Below are positions 47,937 through 56,857 of a stretch of 64,000 nt of DNA, piece by piece. Under the pieces are notes generated by a model. It was not told the DNA's origin. It made no database searches and saw only the letters and a program-made list of their open reading frames with translations. Location: the NCBI RefSeq assembly GCF_014644495.1, contig NZ_BMKU01000001.1, forward strand, positions 372,001-436,000, written 5' to 3'. Position numbers and translations under genes: made by a program. The stretch is from Pseudarthrobacter polychromogenes. Its GTDB lineage: Bacteria > Actinomycetota > Actinomycetes > Actinomycetales > Micrococcaceae. Numbering within the stretch: position 1 is the stretch's first letter; each line of letters opens with the position of its first letter.

Positions 47937-48686
47937 ATGTCTCTTGGAATAGTTTTCCTTTCCGAAGTATTCGGAACGGCGATGCTCACCCTGCTGGGTT
48001 GCGGCGTCGTCGCCAACGTTGCCCTACGTGGGACAAAGGGCAACAGCGGTGGGTTCCTGATGGTCACCTGGGGATGGGGCATCGCTGTCTTCGCCGGCGT
48101 CTTCGTTGCCGCGAAATCCGGTGCCCACCTGAATCCCGCCGTAACCCTCGGGCTGCTGGTCAACGGAAAAACCGAATACGCGCCGGACGTGCCCGTGGAC
48201 TTCGCCTCGACGCTGACGTACTTCGGTGGCGAACTGGTGGGCGCCTTCCTCGGTGCCGTGGTGTGCTGGCTGGCGTACAAGCAGCACTTTGACGCGGAGC
48301 CCGAGGTTGCCAGCAAGCTCGGCGTCTTCTCAACCGGGCCCGCCATCCGGTCCACCCCCTGGAACCTGGTCACCGAGATCATCGGCACCTTCGTCCTGGT
48401 ATTCGTCATCCTTACCTTCGGCGGAACCCCCTCGGGCCTGGGCCCGCTGGCCGTCGCACTGCTCGTCGTCGGCATCGGTGTGTCCCTCGGCGGCCCCACC
48501 GGTTACGCCATCAACCCGGCCCGCGACCTCGGTCCCCGCATTGCCCACGCCCTGCTGCCCATCAAGGGCAAGGGTTCCAGCGACTGGGGCTACTCCTGGA
48601 TCCCGGTGGTGGGCCCGCTGGTAGGCGGCGCACTTGCCGGCATCGTGGCCAACCTCGCGCCGATCATCGTTACCGCCGCAGCCTGA
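47937..48686 (+). CDS. glpF: Glycerol uptake facilitator (aquaglyceroporin)
   Basis: A channel for passive entry of glycerol, 249 residues with six membrane helices. The two half-helix NPA motifs are SGAHLNPAVTLGLL and GYAINPARDLGPR; the Asp after the second NPA (NPARD) marks a glycerol facilitator rather than a water-only aquaporin. The N-terminus LGIVFLSEVFGTAMLTLLGC has the conserved Glu of helix 1. ATG start after AAGGAG at 47924-47929. It lies between glpD and glpK. Confidence 0.96.
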   Translation: MSLGIVFLSEVFGTAMLTLLGCGVVANVALRGTKGNSGGFLMVTWGWGIAVFAGVFVAAKSGAHLNPAVTLGLLVNGKTEYAPDVPVDFASTLTYFGGELVGAFLGAVVCWLAYKQHFDAEPEVASKLGVFSTGPAIRSTPWNLVTEIIGTFVLVFVILTFGGTPSGLGPLAVALLVVGIGVSLGGPTGYAINPARDLGPRIAHALLPIKGKGSSDWGYSWIPVVGPLVGGALAGIVANLAPIIVTAAA

Positions 48687-48736
48687 CCCACTAACAAACA
48701 CTGCCCAACGCATTGATACAGACAAGGACGTCCATC

Positions 48737-50251
48737 ATGAACCAGTACGTAATCGCCATCGACCAGGGAACCACCAGCAGCCGGGCCATCATCTTCGACC
48801 ACAGCGGGAGCATCGTGTCCTCGGGCCAGATGGAACACGAACAGATCTTCCCGCAGGCCGGCTGGGTGGAGCACAACCCCGCCGAAATCTGGAACAACAC
48901 CCGGGAGGTCATTGCCTCCGCACTGTCCAAGGCGAACCTGACACGGCACGACATTGCCGCCGTCGGCATTACCAACCAGCGCGAAACTGCCGTGGTGTGG
49001 GACAAGACCACCGGTGAGGCCGTCTACAACGCCATCGTTTGGCAGGACACCCGCACGCAGGACATTGTGGACCAACTCGCCAAGGACGGCGGCCCGGACC
49101 GTTTCAAGCAAAAAGTGGGGCTGCCGCTGGCCACCTACTTCTCCGGTACCAAGATCAAATGGATCCTCGACAACGTGGAGGGCGCCCGCGCCAGGGCCGA
49201 AGCCGGAGACCTGGTGTTCGGCAACACCGACTCCTGGGTCCTGTGGAACCTGACCGGCGGCGTCAACGGCGGAGTCCACGTCACCGACGTCACGAACGCC
49301 TCCCGCACACTGTTCATGGACCTGGAAACTCTGCAATGGGACGACGAGATCCTTGGCATTTTCGGTGTTCCCCGGACCATGATGCCGGAGATCAAGTCCT
49401 CGTCGGAGGTGTACGGCACCGTGCACACCTCACAGCTCCTGCGGGAAGTTCCCGTTGCGGGCATCCTCGGCGACCAGCAGGCGGCCACGTTCGGCCAGGC
49501 TGCCTTCGAGGCCGGCGAGGCCAAGAACACGTACGGCACGGGCTGCTTCCTGATCTTCAACACCGGAGAGGAGATTGTTCATTCCAAGAACGGGCTGCTG
49601 ACGACTGTGGGCTACAAGCTCGGCGATGCTGCGCCGCACTACGCCCTGGAAGGCTCCATCGCCGTCACCGGCTCGCTCATCCAGTGGCTGCGGGACAACC
49701 TGGGAATGATCAGCAGCGCGCCCGAAGTGGAAACCCTCGCCGCGTCCGTGAAGGACAACGGCGGCGTGTACATCGTGCCCGCCTTCTCCGGCCTCTTTGC
49801 ACCGTACTGGCGCTCGGATGCCCGCGGCGCGATCGTTGGGCTGACCCGGTTCGTGAACAAGAACCACATCGCCCGCGCCGCGCTGGAAGCCACCGCCTTC
49901 CAAACCCGGGAGGTGCTGGACGCCGTGAACGCGGACTCGGGCGTTCCGCTCACCGAACTTAAGGTCGACGGCGGCATGGTGGCCAATGATGCGCTGATGC
50001 AGTTCCAGGCGGACATCCTGGGCGTTCCTGTGATCCGGCCGAAGGTTGTGGAAACCACCGCCCTCGGTGCGGCCTACGCGGCCGGCCTGGCCGTCGGGTT
50101 CTGGAAGGACCTGGGGGAGTGCTCGGCCAACTGGTCCGAGGACAAGCGCTGGGAGCCGCAGATGGACCAGGCCGAGCAGGACCGCCAGCTGCGCCTGTGG
50201 AAGAAGGCCGTCACCAAGTCCATGGACTGGGTCGACGAGGACGTTCGCTAG
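48737..50251 (+). CDS. glpK: Glycerol kinase
   Basis: Phosphorylates glycerol to sn-glycerol 3-phosphate, trapping it in the cell. 504 residues from the ATG at 48737. FGGY-kinase signatures are [80 protein letters not shown] and [20 protein letters not shown] (glycerol and ATP binding). It is the last gene of the glycerol operon and is followed by a 20-bp perfect inverted repeat. Confidence 0.97.
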   Translation: MNQYVIAIDQGTTSSRAIIFDHSGSIVSSGQMEHEQIFPQAGWVEHNPAEIWNNTREVIASALSKANLTRHDIAAVGITNQRETAVVWDKTTGEAVYNAIVWQDTRTQDIVDQLAKDGGPDRFKQKVGLPLATYFSGTKIKWILDNVEGARARAEAGDLVFGNTDSWVLWNLTGGVNGGVHVTDVTNASRTLFMDLETLQWDDEILGIFGVPRTMMPEIKSSSEVYGTVHTSQLLREVPVAGILGDQQAATFGQAAFEAGEAKNTYGTGCFLIFNTGEEIVHSKNGLLTTVGYKLGDAAPHYALEGSIAVTGSLIQWLRDNLGMISSAPEVETLAASVKDNGGVYIVPAFSGLFAPYWRSDARGAIVGLTRFVNKNHIARAALEATAFQTREVLDAVNADSGVPLTELKVDGGMVANDALMQFQADILGVPVIRPKVVETTALGAAYAAGLAVGFWKDLGECSANWSEDKRWEPQMDQAEQDRQLRLWKKAVTKSMDWVDEDVR

Positions 50252-50261
50252 TGTGACCCGT

Positions 50262-50338
50262 CGTTGATGGCAGCCGCACCTGCCCCGCCCGCTTCGCGGT
50301 GCCCACCACACCCGGGCGAGGTGCGGCTGCCATCAACG
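50262..50338. repeat. 20-bp perfect inverted repeat downstream of glpK
   Basis: Bases 50262-50281 (CGTTGATGGCAGCCGCACCT) are exactly complementary to 50319-50338, with 37 bases between. GCCC/GGGC pairing extends the stem inward with one bulged base. It begins 10 bp after the glpK stop. The likely role is a terminator or mRNA 3'-end protection for glpDFK, but the arm length and the absence of a T tract also allow a small intergenic repeat element. Confidence 0.75.
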
Positions 50339-50393
50339 TAACCGTCATGCTCCCTCAGCCGCTTGTTTGCGACATGGTGCTGTATGGGTGCGC

Positions 50394-50399
50394 TAAAGT
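50394..50399 (+). promoter_or_regulatory. Possible -10 element of the leuS leader
   Basis: TAAAGT at 50394-50399, with GACATG 17 bp upstream (50371-50376) as a weak -35. The expected transcription start is about 7 bp further on, at or next to the leader-peptide ATG at 50406. That would make the leader peptide a leaderless message. Confidence 0.45.
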
Positions 50400-50405
50400 G
50401 GTTGC

Positions 50406-50459
50406 ATGCGTGCGATCCTTCTGCTTAGCCAGCCGCCCGGTATCCGAAACAACGGATAG
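50406..50459 (+). CDS. Putative leuS leader peptide (17 residues)
   Basis: MRAILLLSQPPGIRNNG, ATG at 50406 and TAG at 50457-50459. It contains three consecutive Leu codons (CTT CTG CTT; CTT is expected to be uncommon in such a GC-rich genome), an Ile codon before them and a PPG tripeptide. It ends 8 bp before an intrinsic terminator and precedes leuS. This is the layout of a ribosome-mediated attenuator that senses leucine or tRNA-Leu charging. No ribosome-binding site is needed if the mRNA starts at the ATG. Function is inferred. Confidence 0.6.
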   Translation: MRAILLLSQPPGIRNNG

Positions 50460-50467
50460 CGTGCGGC

Positions 50468-50492
50468 AGCCCCTCCATGGTGAGGGGCTTTT
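50468..50492 (+). terminator. Attenuator terminator upstream of leuS
   Basis: AGCCCCTC (50468-50475) pairs perfectly with GAGGGGCT (50482-50489) around the loop CATGGT, followed by TTTT (50489-50492). It lies about 90 bp before the leuS start and directly after the leader-peptide stop, so it ends transcription early unless it is prevented from forming. Two further hairpins flank it: TATCCG/CGGATA (50441-50446 with 50453-50458) and CCGGGA/TCCCGG (50499-50504 with 50510-50515). Confidence 0.72.
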
Positions 50493-50581
50493 GTGTGTCC
50501 GGGAGCATTTCCCGGTGGCAGCAGGGGGATCAGGCCGTTATGGCAGCACAGATGCCGTAACAGAAACAGAAGAGGGCAGCA

Positions 50582-53110
50582 GTGGGCGTTCAGCCGGAGA
50601 CAGAGACCGGAACAGCAGCAACAGTGTCAGCGGACGTGCCCGAGGAGGGCACCTACAGCTTCGCGGCGATGGAGGCCAAATGGCCGCAGGTGTGGGAGGA
50701 CCTCAAGGTCTTCACACCCGTCGATGACGGGACGCGCGAGCGCCGCTACGTGCTGGACATGTTCCCCTACCCGTCCGGTGACCTGCACATGGGCCACGCG
50801 GAAGCGTTCGCCATGGGCGACGTCGTGGCCCGCTACCTGCGCCAGAAGGGCTACGACGTCCTCCACCCGATTGGTTGGGACTCCTTTGGCCTGCCCGCCG
50901 AAAACGCCGCCATCAAGCGCAATGCCCACCCCAGCGAGTGGACCTACGCCAACATCGACACCCAGGCGGCGTCCTTCAAGCGCTACGCCATCTCTGCTGA
51001 CTGGTCCCGGCGGCTGCACACCTCGGACCCCGAGTACTACCGGTGGACGCAGTGGCTGTTCAAGCGGTTCTACGAGCGCGGCCTGGCCTACCGGAAGAAC
51101 TCCCCGGTCAACTGGTGCCCCAAGGACCAGACCGTCCTGGCCAACGAACAGGTTGTCAACGGGGCCTGCGAGCGGTGCGGCACCACCGTCACCAAGAAGT
51201 CCCTCAACCAGTGGTATTTCAAGATCACCGAGTACGCGGACCGCCTGCTCGATGACATGGAGCAGCTGGGGGGGCATTGGCCCGAGCGCGTGCTGGCCAT
51301 GCAGAAGAACTGGATCGGACGGTCCGAGGGCGCGCACGTCAACTTTGTGATCGAGGCCGACGGCGGCAGGCCCGCCAAGGAGGTCACGGTCTTCACCACC
51401 CGCCCGGACACGCTGTACGGCGCAACGTTCTTTGTGGTGGCCGCAGACGCCCCGCTCGCCGTCGAACTCGTCACCGACGAGCACGCCGCAGCCCTGGACG
51501 ACTACCGCGAACAGGTCAAGGCGCTCACCGAAATCGAACGCCAGTCCACCGAGCGCGAAAAGACCGGCGTCTTCACCGGCCGGTACGCCGTCAACCCCCT
51601 GAACGGCGAGAAGCTGCCGGTGTGGGCCGCGGACTATGTCCTGGCCGACTACGGCACCGGTGCCATCATGGCTGTGCCCGCCCACGACCAGCGCGACCTG
51701 GACTTCGCCCGGAAGTTCGACCTGTCCGTGCGGGCCGTCCTGGATACGGGCGAGGAAGACCCCGCCGCATCCGGCACCGCGACGGCAGGGGAGGGGACCC
51801 TGATCAACTCCGGCAACCTCGACGGCCTGCCCAAGTCCGAAGCCATCCCGGCCGCGATCGCCATGCTGGAGCAGCAGGGCACGGGCGAAAAGTTCGTCAA
51901 CTTCCGGCTGCGGGACTGGCTGCTGAGCCGCCAGCGGTTCTGGGGTACCCCCATCCCGATCATCCACTGCCCGTCCTGCGGCGAGGTTCCCGTCCCGGAC
52001 GAGCAGCTGCCCGTCACCCTGCCGTCCGACCTTCGCGGTGAGGACCTCTCGCCGAAGGGCACCTCGCCCCTGGCGGCGGCCGAGGCCTGGGTCAACGTCG
52101 AGTGCCCCACCTGCCACGGGGCGGCCAAGCGCGATACGGACACCATGGACACCTTTGTGGACTCGTCCTGGTACTTCCTCCGCTTCGTCTCTCCGCACTA
52201 CACCGAGGGTCCCTTCGATCCGCAGAAGATCAACGACTGGATGCCGGTGGGCCAGTACGTGGGCGGCGTGGAGCACGCCATCCTCCACCTGCTGTACGCC
52301 CGGTTCTTCACCAAGGTCATCAACGACCTCGGCCTGATCAAGGCCAACGAGCCCTTCACGGCACTGCTCAACCAGGGCCAGGTCCTCAACGGCGGCAAAG
52401 CGATGAGCAAGTCGCTGGGCAATGGCGTGGACCTCGGTGAGCAGCTGGACAAGTACGGCGTGGACGCCGTGCGCCTGACCATGATCTTCGCCTCCCCGCC
52501 GGAGGACGACGTCGACTGGGCGGACGTCTCGCCGTCGGGCTCTGCGAAGTTCCTGGCCCGCGCCTGGCGCCTCGCCCAGGATGTGGCCAGCGGACCCGGG
52601 GTCGACGTCACCACCGGCGACCGTGCCCTGCGCTCCGTGACGCACCGGACCATTGCCGACGCCGCCGAACTCCTGGACGCCAACAAGTTCAACGTGGTGG
52701 TGGCCAAGCTGATGGAACTGGTCAACGCCACCCGCAAGGCCATCGACGCAGGCGCGGGCGGAACCGACCCGGCGGTCCGTGAGGCGGCCGAGGCGGTTGC
52801 CGTGATCCTGAGCCTGTTCGCCCCGTACACGGCCGAGGACATGTGGAACGTGCTGGGGCACCCCGCCTCGGTGGCCAATGCGGGCTGGCCGGCACACGAC
52901 GAGTCCCTGCTGGTGCAGGACACCGTCACCGCCGTCGTCCAGGTCCAGGGGAAGGTGCGTGACAGGCTGGAGGTTCCCCCCTCCGTGACCGAGGACGAGC
53001 TCCGGGAGCTGGCGCTGGCCTCAGAGAATGTCCAGCGCGCCCTTGACGGCCGCGGCATCCGCACCGTCATCGTCCGCGCCCCTAAACTGGTCAACATCGT
53101 CCCGGCCTAG
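50582..53110 (+). CDS. leuS: Leucine--tRNA ligase
   Basis: Class I synthetase charging tRNA-Leu, 842 residues, GTG start at 50582 after AGAAGAGGG. The HIGH motif is in [20 protein letters not shown] (HMGH). The CP1 editing domain has [20 protein letters not shown] and the [14 protein letters not shown] segment. The KMSKS motif is [14 protein letters not shown]. Four Cys of a zinc finger ([21 protein letters not shown]) and a second set (CPSCGEV, CPTCHG) are visible. The C-terminal anticodon-binding domain ends with [18 protein letters not shown]. Expression is probably attenuated by the leader described at 50394-50515. Confidence 0.97.
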   Translation: MGVQPETETGTAATVSADVPEEGTYSFAAMEAKWPQVWEDLKVFTPVDDGTRERRYVLDMFPYPSGDLHMGHAEAFAMGDVVARYLRQKGYDVLHPIGWDSFGLPAENAAIKRNAHPSEWTYANIDTQAASFKRYAISADWSRRLHTSDPEYYRWTQWLFKRFYERGLAYRKNSPVNWCPKDQTVLANEQVVNGACERCGTTVTKKSLNQWYFKITEYADRLLDDMEQLGGHWPERVLAMQKNWIGRSEGAHVNFVIEADGGRPAKEVTVFTTRPDTLYGATFFVVAADAPLAVELVTDEHAAALDDYREQVKALTEIERQSTEREKTGVFTGRYAVNPLNGEKLPVWAADYVLADYGTGAIMAVPAHDQRDLDFARKFDLSVRAVLDTGEEDPAASGTATAGEGTLINSGNLDGLPKSEAIPAAIAMLEQQGTGEKFVNFRLRDWLLSRQRFWGTPIPIIHCPSCGEVPVPDEQLPVTLPSDLRGEDLSPKGTSPLAAAEAWVNVECPTCHGAAKRDTDTMDTFVDSSWYFLRFVSPHYTEGPFDPQKINDWMPVGQYVGGVEHAILHLLYARFFTKVINDLGLIKANEPFTALLNQGQVLNGGKAMSKSLGNGVDLGEQLDKYGVDAVRLTMIFASPPEDDVDWADVSPSGSAKFLARAWRLAQDVASGPGVDVTTGDRALRSVTHRTIADAAELLDANKFNVVVAKLMELVNATRKAIDAGAGGTDPAVREAAEAVAVILSLFAPYTAEDMWNVLGHPASVANAGWPAHDESLLVQDTVTAVVQVQGKVRDRLEVPPSVTEDELRELALASENVQRALDGRGIRTVIVRAPKLVNIVPA

Positions 53111-53117
53111 GCCGGAC

Positions 53118-53145
53118 CAGGCCGCCGGTATCCTCCGGCGGCCTG
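53118..53145 (+). terminator. Hairpin after leuS
   Basis: CAGGCCGCCGG (53118-53128) pairs perfectly with CCGGCGGCCTG (53135-53145) around TATCCT. It lies between leuS and the DegV gene and has no T tract, so read-through into degV is possible. Confidence 0.65.
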
Positions 53146-53166
53146 CTGTGACCCCAGGAGGCCCCC

Positions 53167-54162
53167 TTGCCCGACCGTGACGCCGCCTGGCCCTGGGTCC
53201 GTGGACGCCTGCTGGCACGCCGCCGCGGGCAGGAAGCCCCTGCAACCCAGGCTGCCGCCGTCGTACGCACCGCCGTGGTGACCGACTCCGCGGCGGCGCT
53301 GCCGGCTGACTGGACCGCCGGGCTCAGCGGTGACGGGCGGCTGGCCGTGATACCCATGCCCGTGATGGTGGGGGATGAGATCTACGGTGAAGGCGAGGAT
53401 GACATCTCCGAAACCATCGCCCTGGCACTGGCGAGCGGAACGTCCGTAAAGACCTCGCGGCCGTCACCCGGCCAGTTCGAGCAGGCCTACCGCGCGGCCT
53501 CGCAGCGGGGGTTCGACGCGGTGGTGTCGGTACACATCTCAGGAGAACTGTCCGGGACGGCGGATGCTGCCCGTCTGGCAGCGGCCCGGGTCGGCATCCC
53601 GGTGGAGGTAGTCGATTCGCGGACCGTCGGTATGGCCCAGGGCATGGCGGTCCAGGCGGCCGTCCGGGCCGCGGCCGACGGCGGTGATGCGGCCGCCGTT
53701 GCCGCTGCCGCGTCGGAACAGGCTTCGCGGACCAAAGTGTATTTCTACGTTCCCAGCCTGGAGCAGCTGCGGCGCGGGGGCCGCATCGGCGCTGCGGCAT
53801 CGCTGCTGGGCACCATGCTGGCCATCAAGCCCATCCTTGCGGTGGAGGGCGGCAAGATCGTACCGCTGGAAAAGGTCCGGTCGGCCGCAAAGGCTGTGGC
53901 CCGGCTGGAAGAGATGGTTGCCGCTGATGCAGGTGCCCGCCCGGCCCCTGCCGTTCGGCTCGCCGTGCACCACTTTGGGAATCCTGACGAGGCTAAGAGC
54001 CTGGCCGAACGGTTGGCGCGCGCATTGCCGCTGTGCCCCCCGGCCCAGGCAAGTTCCCTTCCGGCCGTACTTGCTGCCCATGCAGGCCTGGGAGTCCTGG
54101 CCGTCATCGTGGGGGAGGAACCGGGGGAGACCGGCAATTTACCGGGAACGCTTTCCTCGTAG
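53167..54162 (+). CDS. DegV-family fatty-acid-binding protein
   Basis: A 331-residue protein of the DegV/FakB family, which binds a fatty acid for phosphorylation by a FakA-type kinase. TTG start at 53167 after AGGAGGCC. Signatures are AVVTDSAAALPADW, SVKTSRPSPGQFEQAYRAAS, VVSVHISGELSGTADAARLA and EVVDSRTVGMAQGMAVQAAV. The C-terminal lobe has YFYVPSLEQLRRGGRIGAAA and LAIKPILAVEGGKIVPLEKV. The first 35 residues are an extra Arg/Ala-rich piece not usual in the family. No fakA is in this window. Confidence 0.9.
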   Translation: MPDRDAAWPWVRGRLLARRRGQEAPATQAAAVVRTAVVTDSAAALPADWTAGLSGDGRLAVIPMPVMVGDEIYGEGEDDISETIALALASGTSVKTSRPSPGQFEQAYRAASQRGFDAVVSVHISGELSGTADAARLAAARVGIPVEVVDSRTVGMAQGMAVQAAVRAAADGGDAAAVAAAASEQASRTKVYFYVPSLEQLRRGGRIGAAASLLGTMLAIKPILAVEGGKIVPLEKVRSAAKAVARLEEMVAADAGARPAPAVRLAVHHFGNPDEAKSLAERLARALPLCPPAQASSLPAVLAAHAGLGVLAVIVGEEPGETGNLPGTLSS

Positions 54163-54216
54163 CAGGCATTGGCTCTGGCACACCCTGGCGGCCGTGCGAG
54201 CCGGAGCCGAAGCGGA

Positions 54217-54861
54217 TCAGGGCACTGCTTCGGTCAAAGCATCGTTGAAGAGCTGGATTGCCTGATCAATAGTTTCCCCAAGGACGGGTGGCTCCCGGTG
54301 CAGCCCAAAGATGAGCTCGTCCATGTGGCGCAACCCTGCACGCTCCAGGAGCCGCTTCTCGTTGGTGACCCACTCGCCCCGGGCGGCGAGCACGGCGTGT
54401 GCTGCCATCGCAGCGGAGATGGCCAGGGCGCCGGCCGGTTCCGTCAGGCGCCCGTCGGCGGCGTATGCGCGGCGCGCGTAGCCGAGCGTCAGGTGGGCCC
54501 GGTCCATCCAGGCGCTCGGGGCGGTCCTGCGGAGGACCTGCGGGTACTCCGGCTGCGGCACATCCCCGCGAAGGACACGGTTGATGCCGAGTTCGGCCAC
54601 GACCAGATAGCTGATTTCCAGCCACGCCCCGCCGTTGAAGACTCCGCCGCCCCAGCCGCCAATCTCGAAACCGTTCCCAGCCAGCCGATGTTCCCCAAGT
54701 CATCAGGGTCAAAATGTTCCCGGTAGTACACGGCGAAATCCCAGTCGCTGGACGGGCCGTGGGTGCCGGTCGCCCGGGACCCCCCCGAGGGTAACCGCAA
54801 GAACTCCGGGAAGAGCCGCCAGGTGATCGGCCACGTGGTCAACGAACCCCAAATCGTCCAT
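54217..54861 (-). pseudogene. Nucleotidyltransferase-domain protein broken by two compensating indels
   Basis: The coding potential moves between two frames on the minus strand. Residues MDDLGFVDHVADHLAALPGV to VTLGG are read from 54861. Then, after the C7 run at 54780-54786 (G7 on the coding strand), the frame shifts to SRATGTHGPSSDWDFAVYYR (the GS-x10-DxD nucleotidyltransferase active site). At about 54680-54690 it shifts back to GNGFEIGGWGGGVFNGGAWL and runs to the stop at 54217. One extra base and one missing base restore the original frame. The intact protein would be about 214 residues, similar to small MNT/aminoglycoside-nucleotidyltransferase-like enzymes. It is either a pseudogene, a homopolymer phase switch, or a pair of sequencing errors. 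Confidence 0.8.
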
Positions 54862-54938
54862 GCCGAACCGCCTCCTGGAAATGACTCGTGGAACCACCGT
54901 ACGGCGTCTCCTGGGCGAACTTCCATTAGGCTCTGAAC

Positions 54939-55310
54939 ATGGAGGTTCGGGACTCGCCGGGAAATTCGACCGTGGACATCAACCAGGAGCTTAGCCAGCG
55001 GCGCGGCTGGATTCTGACAATCGCCGTCGGGTTTGCCCTGCACATCCTGAGTTTTGTTATCGGAATGAAGACAGTGGGGCCGCTGTGCGGCAGCCCGCTG
55101 CTTCCGCAAAGCAGTGCTGCTGAAGAGGCCGACATCCAGATGCGGACTACCGGCCTGGCCGCGGAGTGCTACCGGACCATCAATGCCGCTTCGGTACCCG
55201 TCTGGATTCTGATGGCGCTGGGAATTGGCCTTGTCCTGACGGGGGTGGCCGTCAGGATTGTGGGTATCCGCCGGTCACTTGCCCAATCCGGGAAGTTGAC
55301 CGGTGGGTGA
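54939..55310 (+). CDS. Small hypothetical membrane protein
   Basis: A 123-residue protein with two hydrophobic segments: ILTIAVGFALHILSFVIGM (about residues 25-43) and VPVWILMALGIGLVLTGVAV (about residues 86-105). Between them is an extracytoplasmic loop with two Cys (LCGSPLLPQ and AAECYRT) that could form a disulfide. No family is recognised. It starts with ATG at 54939 without a clear ribosome-binding site. It is divergent from the broken nucleotidyltransferase gene. Confidence 0.6.
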   Translation: MEVRDSPGNSTVDINQELSQRRGWILTIAVGFALHILSFVIGMKTVGPLCGSPLLPQSSAAEEADIQMRTTGLAAECYRTINAASVPVWILMALGIGLVLTGVAVRIVGIRRSLAQSGKLTGG

Positions 55311-55360
55311 ACACCGGAAGGCGGGATTGGGACGCCCGGGAAATACGGGAGTTTGGGTAA

Positions 55361-55639
55361 GTGACTGATGTCTATTTGAGCGGACAGCTCGTGTGCCGTA
55401 ACAGCGACGAGGTTGCCATCGTCGTCCAGCATCTCGACCGGCACGTCACGCTAACCCGGGCTGAACCCGGCTGTGTTTCCTTCAGCGTGACGCCTGCTGA
55501 AGACCCCTTGGTGTGGCAGGTCGAGGAACATTTCAGCGACCCCGATGCTTTCAGGCTTCACCAGGACCGGGTGGCGGGCAGCATCTGGGGGCAGGCCACG
55601 GTCGGGATCGAGCGCCGCTACACCATTGTGGGGATTTAG
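55361..55639 (+). CDS. Antibiotic biosynthesis monooxygenase (ABM)-domain protein
   Basis: A 92-residue protein with the dimeric ferredoxin-like ABM fold (quinol monooxygenase YgiN-like). Support: a beta strand start VYLSGQLVCRNSDEVAIVVQ, then the core HVTLTRAEPGCVSFSVTPAE (the family's E-PGC-x-F/Y-x-V) and WQVEEHFSDPDAFRLHQDR. GTG start at 55361. The substrate is unknown. It stands alone; the 266 bp downstream hold nothing I recognise. Confidence 0.82.
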   Translation: MTDVYLSGQLVCRNSDEVAIVVQHLDRHVTLTRAEPGCVSFSVTPAEDPLVWQVEEHFSDPDAFRLHQDRVAGSIWGQATVGIERRYTIVGI

Positions 55640-55905
55640 CCCCCCGTAGAGCGGGTTTGGCCCGGTCCGACGGCGGCTGGAGCCGGACGCGCTCATCGCG
55701 CCTGCCGCCGCACCTGATGCCGGCTTGGTCTCCCTAAGATCTTCAGGCGCGCTGGCGTTGATCGCCGGCCGTCCGGCCTTCTACTGGTGCGTCTGGACAT
55801 TCTCTGGATTTTCGCTGCTTGGGCGATGCCGTTAGGGCTGACAGCCTTTCCACATAACAGGTGCCTGCCCTGTTGCCCCCGCCCAGTGGTCCCTAGCGTG
55901 AAGCT

Positions 55906-56832
55906 ATGTCACGCCGGGACGCTGGAGCAGCAGGTCACTCGGCGCGCCATGCCAGAAACCGGCTGCAGGCCGCCCTTGGCGATGCCCCGTCCGGCCTGTT
56001 GCTGGATGCCAACGGGGATCAGCCCTTCGAGTATCGGGGTGCCGGGGGCCGCGATTCTGACGCTGCCGGCACGGCGTTGCCCGGGGAATCCGGACAGGAC
56101 GCGGATACCGCGTCCACGGGCCTGGGGCCGGCACTCCGTTGGCGGTTGGGCTCCCGCCTGGCGGTTCTTCTTGGCATCCTTGCTGTGGCTGCCGCCGCGT
56201 GGTTCTGGTGGCAGGCGGCTACGGGCCGGCCGGAGGTCCTCCCACTCAGCGGCGTCAGCCCCTCCGACCCTGCCGCTGGCCCTTCAGCCGAAGCCGCCGC
56301 CGCGGGGAACGAAGGGGGCGGTGGCAGCGGGCCGGGCGTCGAGGACGCGGCAGCTGAAACCGCCGCTGCGGTGGTGGTCCACGTGGCCGGCGCGGTGACC
56401 AGCCCCGGAGTGGTCCAGCTGCGGGCGGGAAGCCGCGTGCACGAGGCCATCACGGCCGCCGGAGGAGCAGTCCCCGGCGCGGACCTTGGCCGGCTGAACC
56501 TGGCCGTCGTGGTGGAGGACGGCCAAAAGATCCTCGTGCCGCGGGAAGGCGAGGAGTTACCTGCGGCAGGAACTGGTGGCGGAGCTCCGCAGCCCGGCGG
56601 CAGTGAGGCCGATGCCGGCAACGCCGGAAATCCTGCGGGAGGAAAAATCAACCTCAACACGGCGAGTATGGAGGAACTGGATACGTTGCCGAAAGTCGGG
56701 CCGGTGCTTGCCCAACGCATCGTGGACTGGCGCAAAGAGCATGGGGCTTTCAAGAGCGTCGAGGAGCTGGACGCAGTGGACGGCGTCGGGCCCAAGATGC
56801 TTGAAGCATTGCTGCCGCTGGTGACGGTATGA
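55906..56832 (+). CDS. comEA: ComEA-type helix-hairpin-helix DNA-binding competence protein
   Basis: A 308-residue membrane-anchored DNA receptor for natural transformation. A cytoplasmic N-terminus of about 80 residues is followed by one membrane helix ([20 protein letters not shown]) and an Ala/Pro/Gly-rich linker. An SLBB domain comes next ([51 protein letters not shown]). The C-terminal helix-hairpin-helix pair is [20 protein letters not shown] and [23 protein letters not shown] start at 55906. It precedes comEC by 25 bp. Confidence 0.94.
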   Translation: MSRRDAGAAGHSARHARNRLQAALGDAPSGLLLDANGDQPFEYRGAGGRDSDAAGTALPGESGQDADTASTGLGPALRWRLGSRLAVLLGILAVAAAAWFWWQAATGRPEVLPLSGVSPSDPAAGPSAEAAAAGNEGGGGSGPGVEDAAAETAAAVVVHVAGAVTSPGVVQLRAGSRVHEAITAAGGAVPGADLGRLNLAVVVEDGQKILVPREGEELPAAGTGGGAPQPGGSEADAGNAGNPAGGKINLNTASMEELDTLPKVGPVLAQRIVDWRKEHGAFKSVEELDAVDGVGPKMLEALLPLVTV

Positions 56833-56857
56833 GGTGCCCACGTGAGAGCGGTATCTA

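Noticed and set aside
50299-50727. 142-codon plus-strand frame upstream of leuS
   Set aside because: It runs through the inverted repeat, the attenuator terminator and into leuS out of frame; the hairpins and the 17-codon leader explain this region better.
50627-52897. 756-codon minus-strand open frame over leuS
   Set aside because: A reverse-strand shadow of leuS without family features.
54169-54726. 185-codon plus-strand frame after the DegV gene
   Set aside because: Antisense to the nucleotidyltransferase pseudogene, whose minus-strand frames carry clear conserved motifs.
55640-55905. Possible small gene between the ABM-domain gene and comEA
   Set aside because: The 266-bp gap has no frame with a ribosome-binding site or conserved sequence, and no clear hairpin or promoter.
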